Assembly: GCA_018665815.1 (NCBI GenBank)
Contig: JABJBP010000025.1
Span: forward strand, 17,817-81,816
DNA: 64,000 nt
Reading direction: 5' to 3'
Origin: Rhodospirillaceae bacterium
GTDB lineage: Bacteria; Pseudomonadota; Alphaproteobacteria; Rhodospirillales; Casp-alpha2
Shown here: in pieces, positions 55,924-64,000 of the stretch
How the letters are laid out: each line of letters begins with the position of its first letter
Position numbering within the stretch: the stretch's first letter is position 1
Notes under the pieces: generated by a model
Databases searched by the model: none
The model's input: only the letters and a program-made list of their open reading frames with translations
What the model was told of the DNA's origin: nothing
Program-made: the position numbers and the translations under genes

Positions 55924-56556
55924 ATGAAACACAATCCCAATAACAGACGGCCGCGTTCCCGCGGGGGAAAACAGCGCCACAGCGGTGGCGGTGGCCGGAA
56001 TAATTTCGAAAGTAATGGCCCGGAAGTCAAAGTCCGGGGCACGGCACAGCAGGTTTTGGATAAATATCTAGCCCTTGCCAACGATGCACAGTTATCCGGA
56101 GACCGGATCAATGCTGAATCCTATTTTCAGTATGCCGAACATTACCATCGTGTCCTGAATGCGGATGGCGCCAACAATAATCAGAACCAGAACCAGAACC
56201 GCGCCGATCGCCAACAGCATTCGTCGGGGAAACCCAATGAACGCGACCTGGGCAGCAACCACGGCCACGAACAGACTAATGGGGCTTCCGTTGAGCGGCC
56301 GCAATCTCAAGCGCAGCCTCAGACAAGCGATGATTCGATGGCGGCGTCTGAGGAGCCTGCCGCCGCTGTTGATCCGGCAGAGCAGCCGCAGCCGAGTATT
56401 GCCAATATGATCCCGCCGGCGGTGGATCTATCAGGCGGGACATCCAGTGGTGATGCGCCGGAAGCGAAAGAAGCACCGAAGCCGCGCCGCCGTCGCTCGC
56501 GAGCCAAGCCCGAGGCCAAGCCGGAATCGGATGAGCCGGAAGCGGTCCAGGTTTAA
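55924..56556 (+). CDS. DUF4167 family protein
   Basis: 210 residues. Conserved N-terminal third with a basic, Gly-rich start (MKHNPNNRRPRSRGGKQRHS) and the DUF4167 core VRGTAQQVLDKYLALANDAQ and AESYFQYAEHYHRVLN; the rest is a disordered Gln/Asn/Glu/Pro linker with an NQNQNQN run and a basic Arg-rich tail. Possibly RNA-binding; conserved downstream of prmC and upstream of clpB in alphaproteobacteria. Confidence 0.92.
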   Translation: MKHNPNNRRPRSRGGKQRHSGGGGRNNFESNGPEVKVRGTAQQVLDKYLALANDAQLSGDRINAESYFQYAEHYHRVLNADGANNNQNQNQNRADRQQHSSGKPNERDLGSNHGHEQTNGASVERPQSQAQPQTSDDSMAASEEPAAAVDPAEQPQPSIANMIPPAVDLSGGTSSGDAPEAKEAPKPRRRRSRAKPEAKPESDEPEAVQV

Positions 56557-56590
56557 AATTTCCGGGCTTAAAATTTCAGTCTTAAAATTT
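56553..56590. repeat. Three TTAAAATTT direct repeats
   Basis: TTAAAATTT at 56553, 56568 and 56582 (periods 15 and 14), the first overlapping the DUF4167 stop. AT-rich island between convergent genes. Confidence 0.7.
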
Positions 56591-56610
56591 TGCGTTCCGA
56601 ATGATCGAAT

Positions 56611-57375
56611 TCAGGTTGGCGAATTGAGCGTATCACCTACGTTGATGCGGCCTGTCGATTCCACCTTTGCGTAAACCCCGAATTCAGTATGGCGAAAACC
56701 CATCTGCAAGGTTTTCACGATATTCATGTCGCGCTCGGCGGTGGCCGGGTTTACGTGAGTTGCTGCGCATCGGGTAATCCGGTCGGTGACTGCCAGCGTG
56801 ACGTCGCCGACGGCGATTTTCTTGCCGATCCATTCGAATTCGTGCCAAGGCGCGGTGCCTTCAAACCACAAATTGGCGCGAAACCTGATTGGATCGACGG
56901 GCTTTTGATTGACGCGCTCCAAGTCCTTAATAGACGCCATATTGAGAATTGAGATGACCGGGGCATTATGATCGGAGAGAACATGATTCCCGGCAGCTTC
57001 GATAATTTTTGGTTGCCCGCGGGATTCTTCTTTCATAAAGGCTGCGAAAAATCCCTCAATTGTCGAGCGGCCGATGCCATCTGTTAGCTTTCCACGGGCC
57101 ACCTGATTGCCCTGACGAAAAACCGACAAAGTGTCGGTTTCGTCATCGAACTGGGTTTCTAGCTGCGCTAGACGTTCATCGCGTTGAAGCATCAGAAAGC
57201 TGGTTTTCGGCATCCATTCAGTCGCCGCCGTGCCCGTGGGCGTTGAGCCCAATGCTAGCGCAAACCGGCGGTCGTTGGGCAACGCGTTCCCCGGTGAGAG
57301 GTCGACCCGATCTAAACTCTCAGGCGTCAGGCCTTTGACGGGATGGCGGTAAATCGAATGAATGGTAATCGGCAT
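56611..57375 (-). CDS. MOSC-domain protein
   Basis: 254 residues. N-terminal MOSC_N beta-barrel (ITIHSIYRHPVKGLTPESLD) and MOSC domain with RFRANLWFEG and the conserved Cys in DRITRCAATHVNP. The family includes sulfur-carrier and molybdenum-cofactor-dependent amidoxime reductases such as YcbX. Convergent with DUF4167; upstream gap leads to clpB. Confidence 0.9.
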   Translation of the reverse strand: MPITIHSIYRHPVKGLTPESLDRVDLSPGNALPNDRRFALALGSTPTGTAATEWMPKTSFLMLQRDERLAQLETQFDDETDTLSVFRQGNQVARGKLTDGIGRSTIEGFFAAFMKEESRGQPKIIEAAGNHVLSDHNAPVISILNMASIKDLERVNQKPVDPIRFRANLWFEGTAPWHEFEWIGKKIAVGDVTLAVTDRITRCAATHVNPATAERDMNIVKTLQMGFRHTEFGVYAKVESTGRINVGDTLNSPT

Positions 57376-57459
57376 GGCCTCAGGATGACGCTGAATATCG
57401 GCAAGTCAATGCGTTCCGCCTTTATTAACGTTATACTGTTTAATGTCAGTTCATGGGGA

Positions 57460-57487
57460 CTTGCGGTCGGAAAGGCATGGGCCATAT
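57460..57487 (+). promoter_or_regulatory. Predicted heat-shock (RpoH) promoter of clpB
   Basis: CTTGCG, 16 bases, CCATAT, 84 bases before the clpB start. Matches the alphaproteobacterial sigma-32 pattern (CTTG... CCATAT). Confidence 0.6.
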
Positions 57488-57571
57488 CTAGTGAAAGTCC
57501 TTAACACAAGAAGGGTCTTAACGTTGCCGCCAAGCGGGACGAATGACCCGGTCGAAAAGTGAGATGAGACG

Positions 57572-60166
57572 ATGGAATTTGAAAAATACACGGAACGCGC
57601 CCGCGGATTCATTCAAAACGCTCAAACACTGGCGTTGAAATCCAATCACCAGCAGCTAACACCGCTGCACTTGCTGAAGGTCATATTGGAGGACCGCGAA
57701 GGCCTCGGGACCAGCTTGATTGACGCCGCCGGCGGACAGTCGGCCAAAGCCTATGAGGCCGTAGGTGCCGCACTTCACAAGTTGCCGAAGGTCGAAGGCG
57801 GGGGTGCCGGCCAAGTCTACCTGGCGCCTGAAACCGCCCGTTTGTTGGATCAAGCCGAACAGTCGGCGGAGAAGGCCGGCGATAGCTTTGTCACCGTGGA
57901 ATACCTGTTGCTGGCCCTGGCCATGGCCTCGGGCACCGAGGCACAAAAGGTTCTCGGTGATGCCGGGGTCAAGCCGCAGAACCTGAATGCCGCGATCAAT
58001 GATTTTCGCAAAGGCCGTACAGCCGACAGTGCGTCGGCCGAGGACAAATACGACGCCCTGAAAAAATATGCCCGCGACCTCACAGATGATGCCGCCGAAG
58101 GCAAGATCGATCCGGTCATTGGGCGTGACGAGGAGATTCGGCGCACTATCCAGGTGCTGTCCCGCCGGACCAAAAACAACCCAGTGTTGATTGGTGAGCC
58201 CGGCGTCGGCAAGACCGCGATCATCGAAGGCCTAGCGCAGCGGATTATTAGCGGCGATGTGCCGGAAAATTTGAAGCAGAAAAAATTGATGGTGCTTGAT
58301 TTGGGTGCGCTGATTGCTGGTGCCAAGTTCCGGGGCGAATTTGAAGAACGCCTCAAGGCGGTACTCCAGGAAGTCATCGCGTCAGCCGGCCAAATTATTT
58401 TGTTTATTGATGAAATGCACACGCTGGTCGGTGCCGGCGCGGCGGAAGGATCAATGGACGCGTCAAACCTGTTAAAACCTGCCCTGGCGCGCGGTGAATT
58501 GCACTGCGTCGGTGCAACGACGCTAAATGAGTACCGAAAACACGTGGAAAAAGACGCGGCCCTGGCGCGGCGGTTCCAGCCGGTGTTCGTCGCTGAGCCC
58601 AGCGTTGAAGACACGATCTCAATCCTCCGCGGCATCAAGGAAAAATATGAGCTTCACCATGGCGTGCGGATCTTGGATAATTCATTGGTCACGGCGGCTA
58701 CCCTTTCGAACCGCTATATCGCCGACCGTTTCCTGCCCGACAAGGCCATCGATCTGGTTGACGAAGCCGCTAGCCGGGTCCGCATGGAGGTCGATTCGAA
58801 GCCCGAGGAAATTGATGAATTGGACCGTAAAATCATTCAGTTGAAGATCGAACGCGAAGCCATCAAGAAGGAAAGTGACAAGGCATCGAAGGATCGATTG
58901 GTGAAATTGGAGAGCGAATTAGCCAATTTGGAAGAAAGCTCGATGGAATTGACGGCCCAATGGGAGGGCGAAAAGGCTTCATTGGCCGATGCCACCAAGG
59001 GCAAGGAAGAATTGGAAAAAGCCCGGGTCGCCGTTGAGCGCGCCATGCGCGAAGGTAAGTTGGAGGAAGCCTCCGAACTGCAATACGACCTGATCCCAAG
59101 ACTAGAAGAGAAAGTCGCCGAAGCGGAAGCCATGGAAGCCGCCGACATGGTCGAGGAATCGGTGACCGCCGAACATATCGCGAATGTGGTTTCGCGTTGG
59201 ACCGGCATTCCTGTCGATAAAATGCTGCAAGGCGAACGGGAAAAACTGTTGGCCATGGAAGACGCCCTTCGTGGCCGGGTGGTCGGCCAGGAAGAGGCGC
59301 TGGTTGCGGTCTCAAATGCCGTTAGGCGGGCCCGTGCTGGCTTGCAGGACGCCAACCGGCCGATCGGCTCGTTCCTGTTCCTAGGCCCTACCGGTGTCGG
59401 CAAAACTGAGCTGACCAAGGCCCTGGCAGCATTTTTGTTTGACGACGAACAAGCCATGGTCCGCATCGACATGTCGGAATACATGGAAAAGCACGCCGTC
59501 GCGCGCCTCATCGGCGCGCCGCCTGGCTACGTCGGATATGATGAAGGCGGCGCACTGACCGAAGCCGTCCGCCGCCGGCCCTACCAGGTCATCTTGTTCG
59601 ATGAGATTGAGAAGGCTCATCCGGATGTATTCAATGTTCTGCTGCAGGTCTTGGACGATGGCCGCCTCACCGACGGCCAGGGTCGCACAGTCGATTTCTC
59701 CAACGCGATGATTGTGCTGACGTCGAACTTGGGCGGTGAAATCCTGGCGGCTCAGGAGGACGGGCACGATTCCGAAGAGGTCCGCGACGAGGTTATGCAG
59801 GTCGTCCGCGCCTCGTTCCGCCCGGAATTCATCAACCGCCTGGACGAAATCATCCTATTCCACCGCCTGTTCCGCGAACACATGGATGGCATTGTCGATA
59901 TCCAATTGAAACGCTTGCGAAATCTTCTGGCCGAGAAAGGCATCAACATCGAGCTTGATGCCAGCGCTCGTGCACGGCTCGCTGATGCCGGGTATGATCC
60001 CGTTTACGGCGCCAGACCTTTGAAGCGTGTCATCCAAACCGAAATCCAAAATCCGTTGGCCAGTCTTTATCTGGAAGGCAAGGTCGAGGACGGCGACACG
60101 GTCAAGATTTCCGCGAACAAGGACGGATTGACGTTCAATGGGGCCGCGGCGGCGGAAGCCGCTTAG
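57572..60166 (+). CDS. clpB: ATP-dependent disaggregase ClpB
   Basis: 864 residues. Hexameric AAA+ chaperone working with DnaK on aggregates. N-domain ([20 protein letters not shown]), NBD1 with Walker [10 protein letters not shown] near 209, the long coiled-coil M domain (about 400-530), NBD2 with GPTGVGKTE near 606 and GYVGYDEGG. Full length with a family-typical start. Downstream, 74 bases separate it from the flagellin gene. Confidence 0.98.
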   Translation: MEFEKYTERARGFIQNAQTLALKSNHQQLTPLHLLKVILEDREGLGTSLIDAAGGQSAKAYEAVGAALHKLPKVEGGGAGQVYLAPETARLLDQAEQSAEKAGDSFVTVEYLLLALAMASGTEAQKVLGDAGVKPQNLNAAINDFRKGRTADSASAEDKYDALKKYARDLTDDAAEGKIDPVIGRDEEIRRTIQVLSRRTKNNPVLIGEPGVGKTAIIEGLAQRIISGDVPENLKQKKLMVLDLGALIAGAKFRGEFEERLKAVLQEVIASAGQIILFIDEMHTLVGAGAAEGSMDASNLLKPALARGELHCVGATTLNEYRKHVEKDAALARRFQPVFVAEPSVEDTISILRGIKEKYELHHGVRILDNSLVTAATLSNRYIADRFLPDKAIDLVDEAASRVRMEVDSKPEEIDELDRKIIQLKIEREAIKKESDKASKDRLVKLESELANLEESSMELTAQWEGEKASLADATKGKEELEKARVAVERAMREGKLEEASELQYDLIPRLEEKVAEAEAMEAADMVEESVTAEHIANVVSRWTGIPVDKMLQGEREKLLAMEDALRGRVVGQEEALVAVSNAVRRARAGLQDANRPIGSFLFLGPTGVGKTELTKALAAFLFDDEQAMVRIDMSEYMEKHAVARLIGAPPGYVGYDEGGALTEAVRRRPYQVILFDEIEKAHPDVFNVLLQVLDDGRLTDGQGRTVDFSNAMIVLTSNLGGEILAAQEDGHDSEEVRDEVMQVVRASFRPEFINRLDEIILFHRLFREHMDGIVDIQLKRLRNLLAEKGINIELDASARARLADAGYDPVYGARPLKRVIQTEIQNPLASLYLEGKVEDGDTVKISANKDGLTFNGAAAAEAA

Positions 60167-60240
60167 CCGGCTCCTCTAGGACACGCCGCATTGTGACTGT
60201 CGTCACTGCGTGGCGCCCGAGGCTCGGCCATAGTGGTGCC

Positions 60241-61062
60241 ATGTCGGATATTGCGCTCACCGAAGCCGCCCGCTCGTCGTTGCTGCTGTTGCAGCGCACG
60301 GCTGATGCGCGCGCAGATACAACAAGGCGCCTCGCTAGCGGGCTTCGGGTCGAGCGACCGGTGGATGATCCGGCGGACTTTTTCCGCGCCGATGCGCTCC
60401 GCGAACGGGTCAGTGACTTGCTGAGCGCCAAGGACAGCATTGGTCAAGCGACCAGCGCCGTTGGCGGTGCCTTGGTGGGCGTCGAGGCCATCGAAGATTT
60501 GACCGGGCAACTAAAGGGCATTGCCTTGGCGGCCCAAGGTGGCAGTGCCGAAGCGCGACAGGCCGCCGCTCAGCAATTCGATGTGATTCGCCAACAAATT
60601 ACCGCCTTGGCCAACGACGTTTCATTTGGCAGCGTCGCCCTGCTGGCGGAAAGCTCGGGCAACCTTGAGGTCAACTTGGATGGCGAAGGCCTGAGCGATC
60701 TGACCATTGAAAACCACAACGCCGGCTCGGCAGGCCTGGGGATCGGTTCGGCCATATCCGATTTCAATGGTTTTTCTACTGACGCCGATATCCATAGTGC
60801 CGTCGCCGGTGTCAATTCGGCGATCACCACACTGCGCGCTCGAGCCAGCAGCCTGGGCAACAACGTATCGGTGTTGAACATCCGCGAGCGCTTTAATGAT
60901 GACCTGGCAAATACTTTGGAGACGGGCGCCGCCAAATTGGTCAACGCGGACTTGAACGAAGAGGGCGCGCGGCTTGTATCGACGCAGGTCCGCGAGCAAC
61001 TGGGGATTGAGGGGTTGAGAGTGGCGCAGCAAAGCGCGTCGATTCTGGCCAGCCTCATTTAA
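60241..61062 (+). CDS. Flagellin
   Basis: 273 residues from MSDIALTEAARSSLLLLQRT. Conserved N- and C-terminal helical D0/D1 regions (TRRLASGLRVERPVDDPADF; IRERFNDDLANTLETGAAKL, LGIEGLRVAQQSASILASL) with a short variable centre near 140-190. Small for a flagellin, like alphaproteobacterial FljK types. The upstream in-frame ATG-like start at 60193 is not needed. Followed by flaF, its usual partner. Confidence 0.93.
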   Translation: MSDIALTEAARSSLLLLQRTADARADTTRRLASGLRVERPVDDPADFFRADALRERVSDLLSAKDSIGQATSAVGGALVGVEAIEDLTGQLKGIALAAQGGSAEARQAAAQQFDVIRQQITALANDVSFGSVALLAESSGNLEVNLDGEGLSDLTIENHNAGSAGLGIGSAISDFNGFSTDADIHSAVAGVNSAITTLRARASSLGNNVSVLNIRERFNDDLANTLETGAAKLVNADLNEEGARLVSTQVREQLGIEGLRVAQQSASILASLI

Positions 61063-61083
61063 CCGGTAATCGGAGAGCCAATC

Positions 61084-61455
61084 ATGTCAGCCGCCTTGCA
61101 AGCTTACGAAAATAATTCGAAGACCCTGGCCCAGGGCCGGGTCACGGAAGCTTTGGCATTTTCCAAGGCAGCGCGCCTTTTGGATGATGCCCGGTCCCGT
61201 CCGGAAGACCGCGCCGCGCTCCGCGAGGCGTTGAGGTTCAACCGCGTCGTTTGGACCTGTGTGCAGGCCGATATCACGCAAAAGAAAAACGCGCTACCCC
61301 GGCGGCTCAAGGCGTCGTTGATGAGCCTCAGTCTGTTTGTCGATAAGACCATGGAACAGATTACGATTGAACCCGAATCCTCCAGCCTACAGGCGCTGAT
61401 CGATATCGACCGCGATATGGCTGCTGGATTGATCGCTGATCAACCGGCCAATTAA
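61084..61455 (+). CDS. flaF: Flagellar biosynthesis regulator FlaF
   Basis: 123 residues. In Caulobacter and relatives FlaF is needed for flagellin secretion and balances FlbT in flagellin translation. Family features: YENNSKTLAQGRVTEALAFS and NRVVWTCVQADITQKKNALP, RLKASLMSLSLFVDKTM. Starts 21 bases after the flagellin stop. flbT is not in the window. Confidence 0.93.
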   Translation: MSAALQAYENNSKTLAQGRVTEALAFSKAARLLDDARSRPEDRAALREALRFNRVVWTCVQADITQKKNALPRRLKASLMSLSLFVDKTMEQITIEPESSSLQALIDIDRDMAAGLIADQPAN

Positions 61456-61562
61456 ACACTCGGCATCGGCGCTCATTGTAACGATACTTTGACTAGCCGA
61501 CTTGCGGGCCTTCTCATATAGTGCCGCTCTGAATTTTATAACCCTTTAGGGAAGGACAAAAT

Positions 61563-62222
61563 ATGTCATTACGTCTGGGTAGCGAAGCCCCCGATTTCAC
61601 CGCCGAAACCACCGAAGGATCGATCGGTTTTCACGATTGGATCGGCGACAAATGGTGCTTGTTGTTTTCGCACCCAAAGAATTTCACCCCGGTCTGCACG
61701 ACTGAGCTTGGCGCCGTCGCCAAGCTGAAACCGGAACTCGACAAACGTAATGTCAAAGCCATCGGTTTGAGCGTTGATTCGGTGCCTGATCACGAAGCCT
61801 GGTCCCGCGATATCGAGGAAACTCAAGGTGCAGCCGTCAATTTTCCGCTGATCGGTGACGAAAACCTGAATGTTGCCAAACTCTATGGCATGTTGCCCGC
61901 CGACACGTCCGGCGGCGCCACCGGCCGCACTGCCATGGACAACATGACGGTGCGCAATGTCTACATCATCGGCCCCGACAAGCAGATCAAGCTGATGCTG
62001 ACCTATCCTATGGCAACGGGCCGGAATTTTGATGAAATCCTGCGCGTCATCGATTCGGTTCAACTCACCGCCAACCATCAGGTCGCGACGCCAGCCAATT
62101 GGAAAGACGGCGACGAAGTGATCATCGTCCCGGCCGTTTCCGACGAAGCCGCCAAGGAAAAGCACCCCGACGGCTGGCGCGCCGATAAGCCGTATCTGCG
62201 GTATGTGCCGCAACCCAGATAG
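61563..62222 (+). CDS. 1-Cys peroxiredoxin (Prx6 type)
   Basis: 219 residues. Peroxidatic Cys45 in HPKNFTPVCTTELGAVAKL; the long C-terminal extension (ANHQVATPANWKDGDEVII) is the mark of the Prx6 group, which lacks a resolving Cys. Reduces hydrogen and organic peroxides. Ribosome-binding site AGGGAAGGA. Single gene with its own hairpin terminator downstream. Confidence 0.95.
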   Translation: MSLRLGSEAPDFTAETTEGSIGFHDWIGDKWCLLFSHPKNFTPVCTTELGAVAKLKPELDKRNVKAIGLSVDSVPDHEAWSRDIEETQGAAVNFPLIGDENLNVAKLYGMLPADTSGGATGRTAMDNMTVRNVYIIGPDKQIKLMLTYPMATGRNFDEILRVIDSVQLTANHQVATPANWKDGDEVIIVPAVSDEAAKEKHPDGWRADKPYLRYVPQPR

Positions 62223-62238
62223 GAATTGTCGAAACAAG

Positions 62239-62277
62239 CTCAAGCGCGTTTGGGATGGCCGGCGAGGCAATCGCGCG
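62239..62277 (+). repeat. 39-nt hairpin repeat, copy 3
   Basis: Begins CTCAAGCGCGTTTG and ends CAATCGCGCG. Loop close to that of copy 2. Stem positions differ from copies 1 and 2 (GCGGGATTG/CAATCCCGC there) and one G-to-C change in the left arm is matched by C-to-G in the right, keeping the pair. Confidence 0.8.
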
Positions 62278-62307
62278 CTTCGGCAAGTTGGACGAGTTGT
62301 GAAATAT

Positions 62308-62336
62308 GAGGCGCTTGGTCTTGCACCGGGCGCCTC
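62308..62336 (+). terminator. Hairpin after peroxiredoxin gene
   Basis: GAGGCGC, 15-base loop, GCGCCTC, then TTCCTTT. Probable terminator. Confidence 0.55.
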
Positions 62337-62357
62337 TTCCTTTGACATTCCTGCTCC

Positions 62358-62541
62358 ATGAACATCTCTGACGAAAACTGCGACGAGATTTTCGACGTCA
62401 TCTGCATCGGCTATGGCTTTGCCGGCGCCGCGGCGGGGGGCGCCGACCATGATGCCGGCGCCAAATTTATCGACGCCGATCCCGGTATCTTCACCGAAAC
62501 GGTCAACCGCTGGAACGCCAACGTCACCGAAGGCCGCGACA
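62358..62541 (+). pseudogene. FAD-binding dehydrogenase remnant with internal deletion
   Basis: Starts as a fumarate-reductase-type flavoprotein: MNISDENCDEIFDVICIGYG with the FAD motif GYGFAGAAA and HDAGAK. It then jumps, in frame, to FIDADPGIFTETVNRWNANV and EGRDS, which looks like the helix near the C-terminus of such enzymes. Nearly all of a roughly 500-residue protein is missing. It ends at about 62541 where sequence of an oppositely oriented hydrolase begins. Confidence 0.68.
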
Positions 62542-62918
62542 GCGTCCAGGAGCACCGCCTCCGCCTCGGCGCGGCGGGTCAGCGCCCCAGTGTTCATATT
62601 CGCCATGGCTTCCAGGTGCGCATCGAAGTCGTGGTCGTAGGGGACCGGCGCGATATCGACGACTGAGAGCCGCTCGACTAAGTCGGGTCGGGTCAGGGCG
62701 AGAACCATCGCCGTCTTGCCGCCCATGGCCGAGTAATTCATTTCATTGGACCAGGGCGAGGCCCCGTGGTTGCGGAGATCAACCGTCAGGACCCGGAAAT
62801 CGCCGGCCAACGCTTTCGCAATGCCAATCCAGTTCCGGCCCTGGCCGAACAGGCCATGCAGGATGATCAGCGGCGGGCCATCACCGGTTTCTTCAAAGGA
62901 TAGATCAATAGCGGTCAT
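62541..62918 (-). pseudogene. Alpha/beta hydrolase remnant lacking its nucleophile
   Basis: YbfF-like esterase fragment: MTAIDLSFEETGDGPPLIIL, HGLFGQGRNW (oxyanion region), LRNHGASPW, then NYSAM directly followed by GGKTAMVLALTRPDLVERLS. In homologues about 20-25 residues ending in G-H-S-M precede GGKTAM, so the catalytic serine is deleted at about 62722-62728; the shared ATGG suggests microhomology. Runs to ALTRRAEAEAVLLDAV, then merges with the flavoprotein remnant. The C-terminal half is gone. Confidence 0.72.
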
Positions 62919-63091
62919 GGCTGTTCCGTGCTGTTCCATCTTCTCATTACACCCAGCCAAACCATGCGGTGGATTGGCATGCGCTACAAGTTTCAGATGA
63001 TAATAGTAATTTAATCCTTTACAAAAGAATAAATATAATATACGAATATTCCCGACATAGTGCCCGCAGGGCCTGATAACTCCGTCATTTG

Positions 63092-63847
63092 ATGATGACG
63101 AGGCCGGGACAACCCAAGGCGGATAACCCATGGAATTCCGTTGGTGGCGGTAGCGCTGCGGCGCTGGGCGCGGCTGCGGCGGCTCAAGAGGTCATTCGCC
63201 AGCACGCTAAACGGCGGGGTGCGCCCGGCGAAGTCCCTGATGCGCCGAAGTCGGCCACAGGGCTTGGGCGGACTGATATTGCGGGTTCGCCGCCATCTAC
63301 ACCGCCTTCGGAACCACGCGACCCGATTGGGCCTGGGAAGACGGAGTTTCCAGCGGAGCCACCGTTTCAGGAAATTGATCTGTCAAATCCCATTCCCGAG
63401 GACATCGAGCCTGGCATCTATATTCACCCCATGCCGCCGGAAGATCTGACTAACGGCACGATAGTTGAGCGCAAATGCAACGAAGCGACCAGAAAGGAGT
63501 TGGAGCGAATTCGTGACTACTATGAAGGGCTCGGTTGGGAACATATTAAGGGGGGAAGATACAGTTCGAAAAACAAAAATATCGGAAAGGAAGGTATCAA
63601 AGCAGGTGATGAACAGAAGGAATACTATATTCCGGGACCGGGTGTGGGCCGACAAGGCGCTAATTACACGGACCTAACGTTCAAAATACCTGGTGGAATG
63701 ATCGTCCATGTACAGAGCGTGGATTTGGATCGGAATGGTAAACCGACACAGCGCGAATTGGATGCAGCAATGCGAATAAAGAAAGCCGAGAAGAACACAC
63801 GCGTATTTCTCATCCCGAAGGGCGCGCAATTGAAAGCACGCGAATAG
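63092..63847 (+). CDS. Putative polymorphic-toxin-type nuclease protein
   Basis: About 251 residues; start uncertain (ATG at 63092 or 63095, no ribosome-binding site). N-terminal Ala-rich stretch (about 18-32), a Pro-rich linker, then a C-terminal domain of about 110 residues with ATRKELERIRDYYEGLGWEH and GRQGANYTDLTFKIPG, VHVQSVDLDRNGKPTQRELD, and RVFLIPKGAQ. The last part resembles endonuclease-like tips of polymorphic toxins (D... VxTVD... READAA... LLLIPK). It is preceded by an AT-rich gap (62941-63080) unlike the rest of the window, suggesting transfer, and followed by a possible immunity gene. Confidence 0.5.
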   Translation: MMTRPGQPKADNPWNSVGGGSAAALGAAAAAQEVIRQHAKRRGAPGEVPDAPKSATGLGRTDIAGSPPSTPPSEPRDPIGPGKTEFPAEPPFQEIDLSNPIPEDIEPGIYIHPMPPEDLTNGTIVERKCNEATRKELERIRDYYEGLGWEHIKGGRYSSKNKNIGKEGIKAGDEQKEYYIPGPGVGRQGANYTDLTFKIPGGMIVHVQSVDLDRNGKPTQRELDAAMRIKKAEKNTRVFLIPKGAQLKARE

Positions 63848-63914
63848 CGAAGAGGGGTCGCCATTCAACTTTATCTGGTTTGGTGTGGAGTTCTATGCTG
63901 CTAGAATCAGTAGT

Positions 63915-64000
63915 ATGAACTCTGCACCACGCCGTTCTTGGTCACGTTACTGCGTCATGGATGATTTCGATGACGCGTTGCTTTCACTCGCGCTCAGAGA
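63915..64000 (+). CDS. Start of a possible immunity gene (cut by window edge)
   Basis: ATG at 63915 opens a frame of 28 codons to the window end without a stop: MNSAPRRSWSRYCVMDDFDD, then ALLSLALR. Sixty-seven bases after the toxin-like gene and on the same strand, the place where an immunity gene is expected. The short fragment cannot be assigned. Confidence 0.4.
   Translation, partial: MNSAPRRSWSRYCVMDDFDDALLSLALR

Noticed and set aside
57850..58638. 262-codon minus-strand frame inside clpB
   Set aside because: clpB is intact and conserved over this region; the antisense frame has no independent start signal or homology.
61569..63131. A 520-codon open frame on the minus strand across the peroxiredoxin gene
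   Set aside because: Only its first part (62918 to about 62541) shows homology, to an esterase; the rest is the antisense of the peroxiredoxin gene, whose own product is a perfect Prx6 protein.
1..64000. CRISPR arrays, tRNA and rRNA genes, prophage
   Set aside because: No regularly spaced repeats, no cloverleaf with TTCGANTC-type arm in the gaps, no rRNA stretches, and no integrase, terminase or capsid-like frames were seen.

Overview
The window is chromosomal DNA from a free-living alphaproteobacterium, most like Rhodospirillales and relatives. The evidence is gene content and order: purC-purS-purQ with a zeta-type ATPase inhibitor (DUF1476) gene, comF-grxC-nitrilase-DUF1178-ubiG-lysC-ptsP, hisS with prfA-prmC, DUF4167-clpB, and flagellin-flaF. 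A phasin gene points to polyhydroxyalkanoate granules, and flagellin/FlaF to motility. No rRNA, tRNA, CRISPR array, phage or transposase was seen.

Layout. 1-2.9 kb: purine genes, an NRDE protein and DUF1476. 2.9-13.5 kb: an accessory block that appears to separate purB from purCSQ. It holds a LysR/EamA/racemase/PLP-enzyme/cupin group, a frameshifted FAD oxidoreductase and an 1170-residue GltD-PyrK-like flavoprotein. 13.5-23.3 kb: purB, an acid-ceramidase-like hydrolase, a transporter, small enzymes, a truncated TPR gene joined to a truncated sensor kinase, a nonsense-bearing SpoIIAA-like gene and a cold-shock gene. 23.3-24.4 kb: no convincing gene, but dense hairpin repeats. 24.4-28.5 kb: radC, map, sfsA, an apparently exported tandem HU protein, and a phasin with a well-formed control region. 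28.5-37.9 kb: ergothioneine genes egtD/egtB, an AEC carrier, a metallo-beta-lactamase fold protein, DUF1223, AraC, an IorAB-type molybdenum hydroxylase and RidA. 38-62.2 kb: mostly conserved housekeeping genes. 62.3-64 kb: remnants of two genes, an AT-rich gap, and a toxin-like gene followed by the start of a possible immunity gene.

The housekeeping genes read cleanly, while several accessory genes are damaged: one frameshift, three in-frame TAA codons in two genes, one deletion fusion, and one mosaic of remnants. Two further genes lack a normal start codon where homology places one. Either the accessory genome is eroding or the assembly has local faults; raw reads would decide.

The least conventional signals are the exported double-HU protein, a family of multi-hairpin intergenic elements (including an inverted pair sharing the stop codons of two convergent genes), a 39-nt hairpin repeat present three times with compensating stem changes, two TGCARCGCA palindromes at the phasin promoter, and a glutamyl-tRNA reductase gene in an alphaproteobacterial neighbourhood.
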